Below, piece after piece: positions 20,041-27,149 of a stretch of DNA of 64,000 nt; positions within the stretch are counted from its first letter, which is position 1; each line of letters opens with the position of its first letter. The stretch is taken from contig CAWBRT010000011.1 of NCBI GenBank assembly GCA_963791145.1, forward strand, positions 310,001 to 374,000, read 5' to 3'. The stretch comes from CAWBRT01 sp963791145. Lineage in GTDB: Bacteria > Acidobacteriota > Terriglobia > Terriglobales > Acidobacteriaceae. Position numbers and translations under genes: made by a program. The notes under the pieces are model-generated. The model saw only the letters and a program-made list of their open reading frames with translations. It did no database searches and was not told the DNA's origin.

Positions 20041-21202
20041 ATGGCGATTCGACGTTCAGCGGACGAGCTGTTCATGAGGCGGCGCTGGAGCTGGCGCAGC
20101 AGGGCGATGGGTCTGGCCTCGCCCAATCCGTGTGTCGGCGCGATCGTGGTCGACGAGCTTGGGCCGCATCGTCGGGCGCGGCGTCCACAAGTATGCCGAG
20201 CGCAAGCACGCCGAGGTGATCGCCATGGAAGCGGCCGGGCCGCTGGCGCGCGGCAACACTCTCTACCTCAACCTGGAGCCCTGCTGCCACACCGGGCCGC
20301 ACCGGGCCTTGCACCGAGGCCATCATCGCCGCCGGCGTTGGGCGCGTGGTGGCCGCCATGCGCGACCCCAATCCGCTGGTTGCGCGGGAAAGGCTTCGAG
20401 CAGCTTCGCGCCGCCGGGATTGAGGTCGGCGAAGGCATCCTCGAGGCCGAGGCGCGCAAGCTGAACGAAGCCTTCGCGCGTTACATCCGCACCGGCGTTC
20501 CCTTCGTCACCCTCAAGACGGCGATGACGCTGGACGGCAACGCACTGCGCTTGGCCAGCCGATGGCAAGCCGCTGCCAGGCCCTCGACTACCTACATCTA
20601 CGGGGCCTCGGCCTTGCGGCAGGTGCATCGGCTGCGCCACGCCTCCGACGCCATCATGGTCGGCATCGGCACGGTCATCGCCGACGATCCGCTGCTGACC
20701 GACCGCAGCGGCCTGGCGCGGCGCCGGCCGCTGCTGCGCGTCATTCTCGATTCCGAGCTGCGGCTGCCGCTCGACTCGCGCATTGTCGCCAGTGCGTGGT
20801 GTAGGCCGCGCCGGATGACGTCGTCGTTTTCTGTTGCTGTCCACCGCCGAGGAAACAAGCGCGCACTGGAGTCGCGCGGCGTACGCGTCGAAGTGGTTCC
20901 GCCGGCACGCCGGCAGTTCTACGCCCGATCTGCAATGCGTCCTGAAGGCGCCTGGGAGAGCATGCAGATCACGAGCCTTCTGGTCGAAGGCGGAGCGAAG
21001 GTCAATGGCGCTTTTCTGCGCGCCGGCTGGTCGACAAGGTCTGGCTCTTCTACGCGCCCAAGATATTCTGGCGGCGGCGCTCCACTGGCCAGCAGCGAAG
21101 ACGGCGGCGCAAGCCGAGGTGGCCCTTCGGCCCGACATCACGTTGCACCGCTACGGCGAGGATTTCGCCGTCGAGGGATACCTGCGCGATCCGTACGCGT
21201 AG
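20041..21202 (+). CDS. ribD: Bifunctional riboflavin deaminase/reductase RibD, many frame breaks
   Basis: Pieces in order across frames: DELFMRR, SPNPCVGAIVVDE, YAERKHAEVIAMEAA, LEPCCHTG (zinc deaminase motif), GIEVGEGILEAEARKLNEAF, the reductase part VTLKTAMTLDGN, LRHASDAIMVGIGTVIADDPLLTDR, LLVEGGAKVNGAFL and VALRPDITLHRYGEDFAVEGYLRD. At least six single-base breaks are needed. Three resolve to extra C's after G runs, at about 20163, 20299 and 20386. RibD performs the second and third steps of riboflavin synthesis, and ribE lies next door. It is either badly called sequence or a decaying gene; the first is favoured because all domains stay recognisable. Confidence 0.8.
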
Positions 21203-21281
21203 ACAGACAGTTCTTCGTTGGCCGTTGACGTGCTACCAGCGCGAGCTCGCTGATCGCAGATGGCTAACCCTGTATTACCGG

Positions 21282-21287
21282 TATAAT
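21282..21287 (+). promoter_or_regulatory. -10 box upstream of ribE
   Basis: Perfect TATAAT 27 bp before the ribE ATG; no clear -35. The leader is too short for an FMN riboswitch. Confidence 0.45.
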
Positions 21288-21313
21288 CATCTTTCCACAA
21301 CCACGGAGCACTT

Positions 21314-21955
21314 ATGTTCACTGGAATCGTCGAAGAAGTCGGCCGCATCGCGCGCATCGAGCAGAAGGGCGAGAATCGCCGCATCATCATCGAGGCCGCG
21401 AACACTCCCAAGCAGTTGAAGACCGGCGACAGCTGCGCCGTGAGCGGCGTCTGCCTGACCGCCCTGGACATCAAGCCCAACATCTTTGCCGCCGACCTGG
21501 CGCCGGAGACCTGGGTGCGCACCTCGCTCTCCCGCATCACCCCGGGGGCGCTGATCAACCTGGAACTGCCGCTTCGCGCCGACGGACGCATGGGCGGGCA
21601 CATGGTGCAGGGGCACGTCGATGGCGTGGGCAAGCTGATCGAGTTCGAGCGCATCCCCAACTCTGACGACTACTGGCTGCACGTCGAGGTGCCTGAGGAG
21701 CTGGAGAAATATCTGGTCTTCAAGGGATCGATCGCCATCGAAGGCATCAGCCTGACAGTCGCGAAGCTGGAAGGGCTGCGCTGCACGATCGCCATCATTC
21801 CGCACACCGTCGAGATGACGAACTTGGGGTCGCTGAAGCCGGGCGACCCGGTAAACATCGAGACCGACATCGTCGCCAAGTACCTGGAGAAGTGGATGCG
21901 CCGGCCCGAGACCGCTCCGCTCAAGGCGGAAACGCTGGTGGCTAAAGGATTCTAG
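21314..21955 (+). CDS. ribE: Riboflavin synthase alpha chain
   Basis: 213 aa. Dismutates two 6,7-dimethyl-8-ribityllumazine to riboflavin. Starts MFTGIVEEVGRI, the canonical N-terminus. It has two lumazine-binding repeats with DSCAVSGVCLTAL and KGSIAIEGISLTV, and MGGHMVQGHVDGVG between them. Intact frame, in contrast to ribD immediately upstream. Confidence 0.95.
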   Translation: MFTGIVEEVGRIARIEQKGENRRIIIEAANTPKQLKTGDSCAVSGVCLTALDIKPNIFAADLAPETWVRTSLSRITPGALINLELPLRADGRMGGHMVQGHVDGVGKLIEFERIPNSDDYWLHVEVPEELEKYLVFKGSIAIEGISLTVAKLEGLRCTIAIIPHTVEMTNLGSLKPGDPVNIETDIVAKYLEKWMRRPETAPLKAETLVAKGF

Positions 21956-21957
21956 AA

Positions 21958-22018
21958 ACAGTTCTCAGTTCCTGGTTCTCAGTTCCCGGTTCTTCGTTGT
22001 TCGTTCATCGTTGTTAAG
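21958..22018. repeat. Heptad tandem array downstream of ribE
   Basis: Eight consecutive 7-bp units drift from CAGTTCT/CAGTTCC through CGGTTCT to TCGTTGT/TCGTTCA. One-sided, with no inverted half. Confidence 0.7.
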
Positions 22019-22341
22019 ACGAACTGCGCCTCGTGCCGGTCGGCTTGTACCCCCGAATAACCGGGTACCCCCTCCCCCGGGTCTTTTGAGCAAATTCTTT
22101 GGTTACAGGATGTTAGCTAGACGATGCTACCGCTGACACAGAAAGCACCTTTGTGCTATTGGAGAGTAGTGGAAATTGCCGATAAAGGTGGCTGTGGTGA
22201 GCGCGAATCTAGGGTGCCGAGCGGATTTTCTCTCCGGTAACGCCTAAGGTTACTGAGCGGTTTCATAGGGGAAATACTGTATTACAATGGGCATGTGACA
22301 CGCTGTATGCTGCGGTCGCATCCTAATCACAGTAAAAGGGA

Positions 22342-22366
22342 AGGCCCCCCGATATTCTGAGGGGCC
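22342..22366 (-). terminator. Hairpin after the minus-strand small ORF
   Basis: Minus-strand GGCCCC-loop-GGGGCC stem within 22342-22366, followed by TTCCCTTTTA. It lies 11 bp past the 32-codon ORF stop and may end the tRNA/small-ORF transcript. The T-run is weak. Confidence 0.45.
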
Positions 22367-22376
22367 GAGGGAAGTG

Positions 22377-22475
22377 TTAACGGCTTGGGGCTATTAACAC
22401 AATGATCGTCAGCGTGTCCTTGCCGACCCGAATGACGATCAGAACCACGATACAGCGGGGAGAACGCTGTTTCAT
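22377..22475 (-). CDS. 32-aa hydrophobic small protein, unknown
   Basis: ATG at 22475 with an unusually strong GGAGGAAAGGGGGTG region upstream. The product is a basic N-terminus (MKQRSPR) followed by an Ile/Val-rich stretch (CIVVLIVIRVG, TLTIIVLIAP) and a stop at 22377. It lies 76 bp downstream of the tRNA on the same strand and just before a hairpin. It could be a small membrane peptide, a type I toxin-like peptide or a leader. Support is the ribosome site and position only; the opposite strand is also open here. Confidence 0.4.
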   Translation of the reverse strand: MKQRSPRCIVVLIVIRVGKDTLTIIVLIAPSR

Positions 22476-22551
22476 GATTCACCCCCTTTCCTCCGGGCTA
22501 TTTCGGCAGGTGCAAGCTGCCGATGTAATCCCGGGAGTCGGGGAAATGCAG

Positions 22552-22640
22552 CGGAGAGGGCGGGAGTCGAACCCGCAAGACCCCTGGCAGGGAACGGTGG
22601 CTTATAAGGCCACTGGGCTTAACCGATGCCCAACCTCTCC
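22552..22640 (-). tRNA. tRNA with UAU anticodon and long variable arm
   Basis: Full cloverleaf on the minus strand: acceptor GGAGAGG/CCTCTCC, D stem GGGC/GCCC, anticodon stem GTGGC/GCCAC with loop CTTATAA, a 20-nt variable region with a CCCT/AGGG stem, and T arm GCGGG-TTCGACT-CCCGC. The discriminator is G and CCA is not encoded. By position the anticodon is UAU (Ile AUA). The long variable arm is a class II feature (Leu, Ser, Tyr); GGAGAGG with G73 resembles tRNA-Ser. D-loop position 15 is an unusual pyrimidine. Confidence 0.8.
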
Positions 22641-22650
22641 GTACCTACAT

Positions 22651-22679
22651 GATATAGTGTGCACTGTTTTTAAGTACAA
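22651..22679 (-). promoter_or_regulatory. Promoter of the tRNA gene
   Basis: Minus strand: -35 TTGTAC (22679-22674), exactly 17 bp spacer, -10 TATATC (22656-22651). The predicted start lies within a few bases of the tRNA 5' end at 22640. Confidence 0.6.
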
Positions 22680-22770
22680 GCAACAGCGTAACTACTGCAC
22701 ATCTGTGGAAAGCCTGTGGATTGCGAGTCTTTGCCCTGGCGCGGTGTGGAAAAACTCCCGCTGGTAACTG

Positions 22771-22884
22771 ATGGAGAAGCAAATCAAGGTCGATAAAGAG
22801 AAGTTCGACAAGGTGCTCGGGCGATTAGTTAAGTCCCCGCCCGAAAAGCACAAGCCCCAAGGACAACGCAAGCCCACGAAGTAA
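22771..22884 (+). CDS. 37-aa charged small protein upstream of the Panacea-like gene
   Basis: ATG at 22771, reading MEKQIKVDKEKFDKVLGRLV then a Lys/Pro-rich tail, TAA at 22884. It lies 12 bp before the next gene's start on the same strand. Codon use and composition look coding: amphipathic N-terminus, basic tail. The family is not recognised. It could be a small partner of the gene that follows. Confidence 0.45.
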   Translation: MEKQIKVDKEKFDKVLGRLVKSPPEKHKPQGQRKPTK

Positions 22885-22896
22885 GAGAGGCCCAAC

Positions 22897-23529
22897 ATGC
22901 GGACAGCAAAAGAGGTTTTAGTTGATAGGCTGCTGATGCTCTACGCTGTTCACTGCGGCAATCTTTATGGTCGAATAGACGGCACCTTCAAGCTGATGAA
23001 GGTTCCGTTTATGGCAGAACTGGACGCGAGCGAACGCGGAGAAAAGACATTTAGCTACACATATTTTCGGTTCAATCACGGTCCGATGACAACCGAGGTA
23101 TATGAGGACGGTGCGGCTCTCCATGCAAGCGGGTATCTATCCGAAGTCAAGGGACACAAGCCGATAGCCCTGACCGATTCCGGCCGGATACTGATTGAAT
23201 CAATCGATCCGTTGCTGAAACTCAACGAGGGCATTTGCAATTACGTCAAAGAGTCGGCGCGGCAGTATGCTCCGCTTAGCTTTCCCGAGTTGAAGCAGGT
23301 TGTCTACGACCGAGTCATTGTGTGGAACGGGATAAGCATTAAGATCGCAGATATTCCGAGCACTGCGACAGTTCTCCCCAAGATTGAATCAAAGCGAGCA
23401 AGGGCTGAATTTGAGCTAGATGAAGATTGGGTTGACTCATTGTGGGGTGTTTTCGAGTATACCGATGATGATTGGCGCAGATTGGGCACCGTCAAGCGCG
23501 TAGCCATGGCGGCAGCCGCGCCTCAGTAG
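22897..23529 (+). CDS. Possible Panacea/SocA-like (DUF4065) antitoxin-type protein
   Basis: 210 aa. The N-terminal half has the layout of Panacea/YwgA-like proteins: a hydrophobic helix VLVDRLLMLYAVHCGNLYG, the FMAELDASERGEK segment, and YFRFNHGPMTTEVYEDGAAL, which matches the family's conserved '..hGP.s.evy..l' phrase. The C-terminal half is helical with an acidic patch (ELDEDWVDSLWGVFEYTDDDW). Panacea domains neutralise diverse toxins. Here the stop codon overlaps by 7 bp the tail of a convergent RelE-like gene. The match is by eye; function is inferred. Confidence 0.5.
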   Translation: MRTAKEVLVDRLLMLYAVHCGNLYGRIDGTFKLMKVPFMAELDASERGEKTFSYTYFRFNHGPMTTEVYEDGAALHASGYLSEVKGHKPIALTDSGRILIESIDPLLKLNEGICNYVKESARQYAPLSFPELKQVVYDRVIVWNGISIKIADIPSTATVLPKIESKRARAEFELDEDWVDSLWGVFEYTDDDWRRLGTVKRVAMAAAAPQ

Positions 23530-23837
23530 CCCTCGTCCCGGTGAAACACTTCCACGAAAACTACGGCGTTGTTGGGCAGGTCACAGCCGTTACACTTCTT
23601 CTTGAAGACCTTTAGGCAATAAGCGCAAAAGCGATAAACGATACGCCATCGTTCCTCGATGGCTTTTTTCTTTAGTTGTCCAGATCTCGGCCCCTTCAGG
23701 GTGCTGTCGTAGTTGAATGGGGCTGATATGATCCGCTCACAAATTTTTTCTAACTTGTCGTGGGTCGTTTTGTCTTTCTGGCGAAGCACCGCCATTTCCC
23801 CCGTGAATTGCTCGGTTTCGTGCCGCGCATATGGCAT
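23523..23837 (-). CDS. RelE/HigB-like putative toxin with a CX2C...CX2C insert
   Basis: 104 aa from the ATG at 23837, placed just after a good promoter; an in-frame start at 23900 lies upstream of that promoter. The fold pattern fits RelE-superfamily mRNA interferases: N-terminal helices, LKGPRSGQLKKKAIEERWRI (the 'LKG...R.vy' core strand region) and a C-terminal VVFVEVFHRDEGY ending. Between core strands sits CAYC-x7-CNGC, a zinc-knuckle-like insert not usual for RelE. Convergent overlap with the Panacea-like gene suggests a toxin-antitoxin pair in an uncommon arrangement. Confidence 0.55.
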   Translation of the reverse strand: MPYARHETEQFTGEMAVLRQKDKTTHDKLEKICERIISAPFNYDSTLKGPRSGQLKKKAIEERWRIVYRFCAYCLKVFKKKCNGCDLPNNAVVFVEVFHRDEGY

Positions 23838-23865
23838 AAGCACACCAGATGTGATTGGTTGCCCA

Positions 23866-23896
23866 GCATTATAGCCCGAGTTGGTGTCGCTATTGA
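23866..23896 (-). promoter_or_regulatory. Promoter of the RelE-like gene
   Basis: Minus strand: perfect TATAAT at about 23873-23868, with TCAATA as -35 17 bp upstream. It points into the RelE-like gene, whose ATG is about 30 bp downstream. Confidence 0.55.
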
Positions 23897-23898
23897 AC

Positions 23899-23926
23899 AC
23901 AAAACCCGCCTTTCGGCGGGTTGCTG
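23899..23926 (-). terminator. Rho-independent terminator, minus strand
   Basis: 8-bp stem AACCCGCC/GGCGGGTT with GAAA tetraloop, then TTTTG on the minus strand. It separates the transposase/Cas2-like transcription unit from the RelE-like promoter. The plus-strand side is also T-rich. Confidence 0.7.
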
Positions 23927-23938
23927 TTTGGGGGTTGT

Positions 23939-24172
23939 ATGAAAGTTTTCTGGTGGCAGTGCGGGCTGCATATAGAGCCCGAAACCAAAGAAGAGAATGC
24001 CGCTCTCTGCCTTCTTATTGACTCGGCCAAGTTAACCTCTATAGCGGCCGTAAACGGTTCACTTCAGGCCACGGGCGTAATCGGCCAGCAACTTCTTAAA
24101 GGCGTCATCGCTGATCATGAGGTTTCTCCATGCGCAAACACCGCTGGCATTGAACAACTCGCAAACCAATAG
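23939..24172 (+). CDS. Small unknown protein, possibly truncated
   Basis: ATG at 23939 with GGGGG upstream. The first 45 residues look like a real phage- or plasmid-type small protein (MKVFWWQCGLHIEPETKEEN..). The rest overlaps the convergent Cas2-like gene by 114 bp and may be read-through, so the original gene may have been cut when the neighbouring module inserted. Function unknown. Confidence 0.35.
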   Translation: MKVFWWQCGLHIEPETKEENAALCLLIDSAKLTSIAAVNGSLQATGVIGQQLLKGVIADHEVSPCANTAGIEQLANQ

Positions 24173-24358
24173 TCGGTCACCTTGTTTCAAGTGTGGAGTT
24201 ATCTTGTTGGCGAGGTCCAGTGCTGTCCCGGAAAAAGGAACGGCATATTCGGAATAGAGGATTTTCACCGCCTTGAGGCTATCGAAGTAATCCCATAGCT
24301 GCTGGTATTCCTCGCGGTTCTTTTCGTTAACATCGTAGCTGGCGAGATATAGAGCCAT
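24059..24358 (-). CDS. Stand-alone Cas2-fold (SinR/VapD-like) protein
   Basis: 99 aa. The ferredoxin-like pattern of Cas2 is visible: strand 1 ALYLASYDV with the conserved Asp at residue 9, helix, LKAVKILYSEYAVPF (strand 2 and the 'S.y' signature), then GDRLLVCELF (strand 4) and AWRNL. Similar solitary proteins are annotated SinR-like or Cas2-like and include nucleases and TA toxins. GGGGGAGG precedes the start. It follows the transposase by 33 bp on the same strand, so the two are probably co-transcribed. No cas1 or CRISPR array is present. Confidence 0.6.
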   Translation of the reverse strand: MALYLASYDVNEKNREEYQQLWDYFDSLKAVKILYSEYAVPFSGTALDLANKITPHLKQGDRLLVCELFNASGVCAWRNLMISDDAFKKLLADYARGLK

Positions 24359-24391
24359 ATCGCCTCCCCCGAGAGGGTGGCGATAATCGTG

Positions 24392-25348
24392 CTACTCGGG
24401 AGTGACTTCGTCAAGGGTAAGTTGCTTGTACGGCATCACATCTGTTCCGCACATCGCTTTCAGCGTCTTACTGAACCGATCCGCTATTTCCCGCGCATTA
24501 AAACGGTACTCAAACTCGCTCAGGTAGCGATGCAGATGTTTTATGCTCACGCGATGGAAGGAACCTATGAGCCCGCGCTTGAGCAAGCTGAAGGCCGATT
24601 CAATCGTGTTTGTGTGGATCGTTATGTCTCCCGGCTTTACCCACTCGATTGAGTGATTCACGGTGCGGTGCTTCCGCTTGAAATCCTTGTCGAGGGCGAA
24701 GTCGTAGGTCACAGCATCGTCCGTCATGATTCGCTTTGCACCGCTCGAAATGTGCCGGTCAAAAATCGGCTTCATTGTTTTTGCCTTGAAGTTAGGAACG
24801 TGGAAATAGCGGACGCGGCCAGCAGGACCACGCTCACGCATACCGATGACCATATCGAACTTTTCGGCGATTGATTTCTTGGGGCGACCACGGCGCTTTG
24901 CTTTTCCGCCGATATACGTTTCATCCACCTCCACAACTCCGGTCATTTTCGTGGGGAACTCATCGACCATCGCCTTGCGGATGCGGTGATACATGTACCA
25001 AGCGGTCTTGTACGAACCGATGCCGAGATGCGCCTGAAGTCGCAGTGCGCTCATTACCTTCTTCGCGTCTATCACCAGAGATGATGACCATAACCACTTA
25101 TGCAGGGCAGGCTGACGCGTAAAGATCGTGCCAGCGGTAGCAGAAAACTGATGCTTGCAGGTCTTTTCAAGGCACTGGTAAAGCTGTGCGCGCTTGTTCT
25201 TGCTGGCGGTCTTGCGGGTAATCTTGGAAATCTTATCGTTGCCGCAGATCGGGCAGCGGACCACACCATCAGGCCAGCGCATCTGCTCCAGGTACGCAAT
25301 GCACTGTTCGTCGGTTCCGAGTTCTTTTGAAACGTCTATGAGGTTCAT
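24392..25348 (-). mobile_element. IS1595-family (ISXO2-like) transposase
   Basis: 318 aa from the ATG at 25348 (GGGAG upstream). It has an N-terminal zinc ribbon CPICG...CLEKTCKHQF, a helix-turn-helix region, and the DDE-type core with VVEVDETYIGGK, a second acidic TDDA and NTIESAFSLLKR. 'DETYIGGK' and 'NTIE' are hallmarks of the ISXO2-like DDE domain. The frame is intact, so the element could be active. I could not identify its terminal inverted repeats by eye. It probably brought the Cas2-like gene as a passenger. Confidence 0.88.
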
Positions 25349-25874
25349 GGCTATCTCCCATCGACACCTCGATTCTGGCACAACTCTGTTTCTGTGTCAA
25401 GTACATAATGATCGTTAGCTATAGCAATCTGGCGCAAATTCTTGAATGCCGGGAACTTGCGGGTAAATTCTTCGATTGAAACGGGTTAATCACGGGGAAC
25501 CGCTGGCACCCCATAGCTGCGCAGCAGATGTGGGGCTGTTCATTACAGACGCGAGAAGAAACTGCCCCACGTTTGCCAAAAGAAGGCATATGGGCCACCG
25601 TCGCGCCACGGCAAACATGAACTGGGGTTGTCGATGGCCTGCGTTGTTCGCTAATTCCAGTATGACATTTTGGACCAGGGAAATGTGACATGGTTCGGAA
25701 CGAAATCGTCTCCTAGATTTCAGCAACTTAGAACAGAAACGGCACTGGAGTGGAATTGACAGGATTATTCCCTACCAGAAGTACAATCTTGAGAGGGTTC
25801 GAGCGGAAACGCGAAAGACATCATACGGGTGTCTGGTCCCTAACTTCTGGGAGCACTTAACAGGGGGCACGCCT
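25349..25874. other. Spacer between transposase and LssY_C gene
   Basis: No convincing gene. It contains two near-repeats of GCAAATTCTT/GTAAATTCTT (about 25435-25470) and a REP-like hairpin block at 25563-25597 with a second copy at 27102-27138 on the other side of the next gene. GC rises again towards 25.8 kb, marking the island's right side. Confidence 0.5.
25563..25597. repeat. REP-like block, copy 1 of a pair flanking the LssY_C gene
   Basis: Begins GCCCCACGTTTGCC and ends GGCATATGGGCCAC, with an inner TGCC..GGCA stem. It aligns with 27102-27138 in the same orientation. Confidence 0.6.
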
Positions 25875-27038
25875 ATGCGGTGCTGCGAAATTATCGTTTG
25901 CCTGTCGCTCTTCTGTTGCTTGACTCTGGCAGCCCAAAACCCTAATCCCACGACTGCCCTGGCGAATTACCGCCTGACAATACCGTCAAGCCAGGCATGG
26001 ACTGACAGCGGTGTTGATCTCCATCCGGGCGATGTCGTGCGCTTTACCGCGACTGCCGGCAAGGGGAGCTGCCAACCGGAAGGACTCACGGGCGTGCCAA
26101 GCGATGGTCAACCGCTTTCTACCGTCGCCCCTGGTGCTTTGATCGGCAAACTCAGCGCTGGAACACCCTTTCCCGTTGGCTCAAGCAAGGAACTGGCGGT
26201 AAATCAAGCAGGCCGCCTCTACCTGGGTATGAACGCTGGTCCTAACCCTCCCTGTACGGGCGAACTCTCGGTTGCTCTGCAAGTCACCGCGGCGGTGAGC
26301 CAGAGCGCAAGCATAAAATCGAAGGCCGCTGCGGCAGCTCAGACATGGCTTTCCGGGCAGTTTGGAAAGAATGCTTCCCCGGCAGCGGATTCTTCCGCAC
26401 TGGCGACGTCCACGGGGTCGCTGGTAATCACGGAGGGACTGGATCCGCAACTCAGCCGATCCCTGGATGGCCTTCCTCGCCGCATTCAGGATGAGTTCAA
26501 GAACCTGGGCGACATGGTGAACTTCGTGATTGTCGGCTCGCAGGAGCAACTGCAAAAGGCGCTCCAATCAGCCGATTGGCACGTTGCCGATGAATCGAAA
26601 AAAACCGCCATCGTGAACGCCATCATAACCACGTATCAGAAGCAGGATTACCTGCAGATGCCTATGAGCACGCTATACCTCTTTAATCGCCCGCAAGACT
26701 TCGGCTATGAGCAGGCGGCAGCCTACTCGGTGGCGGCCAGCCGCCATCACTTTCGCCTTTGGAAAGCTGCTTTTGCGTGGAACGGACAACCGGTTTGGGT
26801 GGGAGCGGGAACGCACGACATTGGCTTTGAAAAAGACCAGCGCAACGGGAAAATTACCCACAAGATCGACCCCGCAGTGGACGGTGAACGTGATCACATC
26901 GGAAGCACACTGCAGAGTGCGGGCGCGGTAAAAACCATGAGCTATTTTGCCCCTTCAAATCCGGTCAAAGAGGCTCGCAACGCGACCGGCGGTTCCTATC
27001 ATTCCGACGGCCGGCTCCTCATAATTTTCTTGCGCTAG
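25875..27038 (+). CDS. Exported LssY_C-domain protein
   Basis: 387 aa. Signal peptide with LSLFCCLTLAAQ. Residues about 28-140 resemble a lectin-like beta domain (IPSSQAWTDSGVDLHPGDVVRFTATAG), as in LecA-type sugar-binding modules. Residues about 200-385 match the LssY C-terminal domain: VNFVIVGSQEQLQKALQSADW, PMSTLYLFNRPQDFGYE, VWVGAGTHDIGFE and KIDPAVDGERDHI. Its enzymatic role is unknown. Flanked by a direct repeat pair. Confidence 0.75.
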   Translation: MRCCEIIVCLSLFCCLTLAAQNPNPTTALANYRLTIPSSQAWTDSGVDLHPGDVVRFTATAGKGSCQPEGLTGVPSDGQPLSTVAPGALIGKLSAGTPFPVGSSKELAVNQAGRLYLGMNAGPNPPCTGELSVALQVTAAVSQSASIKSKAAAAAQTWLSGQFGKNASPAADSSALATSTGSLVITEGLDPQLSRSLDGLPRRIQDEFKNLGDMVNFVIVGSQEQLQKALQSADWHVADESKKTAIVNAIITTYQKQDYLQMPMSTLYLFNRPQDFGYEQAAAYSVAASRHHFRLWKAAFAWNGQPVWVGAGTHDIGFEKDQRNGKITHKIDPAVDGERDHIGSTLQSAGAVKTMSYFAPSNPVKEARNATGGSYHSDGRLLIIFLR

Positions 27039-27101
27039 GAACTGCCCCACCCTTCGCCCAGGTTCGCCTTCTATTGGCTAAGCTGGGGCAGTTTCGGAAA
27101 C

Positions 27102-27138
27102 ACCCCAACATTTGCCAACGGAAGGCAAATATGGGCCA
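27102..27138. repeat. REP-like block, copy 2 of a pair flanking the LssY_C gene
   Basis: CCCCAACATTTGCC..GGCAAATATGGGCCAC, imperfect direct copy of 25563-25597. An inner TTGCC/GGCAA stem is kept in both. Confidence 0.6.
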
Positions 27139-27149
27139 CACTGGGAACT

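Larger units (their letters stand above)
21956..22376. other. Left flank of accessory island, no recognised gene
   Basis: Starts with a heptad array (CAGTTCT to TTCGTTG words, 21958-22018). A C-rich palindromic patch around 22048-22080 (GTACCCCCG..CGGGTACC..CCGGG) follows, then about 250 bp of lower-GC sequence without convincing ORFs on either strand. Confidence 0.55.

Noticed and set aside
21203..21313. FMN riboswitch before ribE
   Set aside because: The spacer is only 110 bp and the conserved RFN-element blocks are not seen.
22402..22767. 121-codon plus-strand ORF across the tRNA
   Set aside because: It runs straight through the antisense of a well-folded tRNA and its promoter; no domain is recognised.
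24059..24358. Cas2-like gene as part of a CRISPR-Cas system
   Set aside because: No cas1, no array and no effector within the window; better seen as a solitary Cas2-fold protein.
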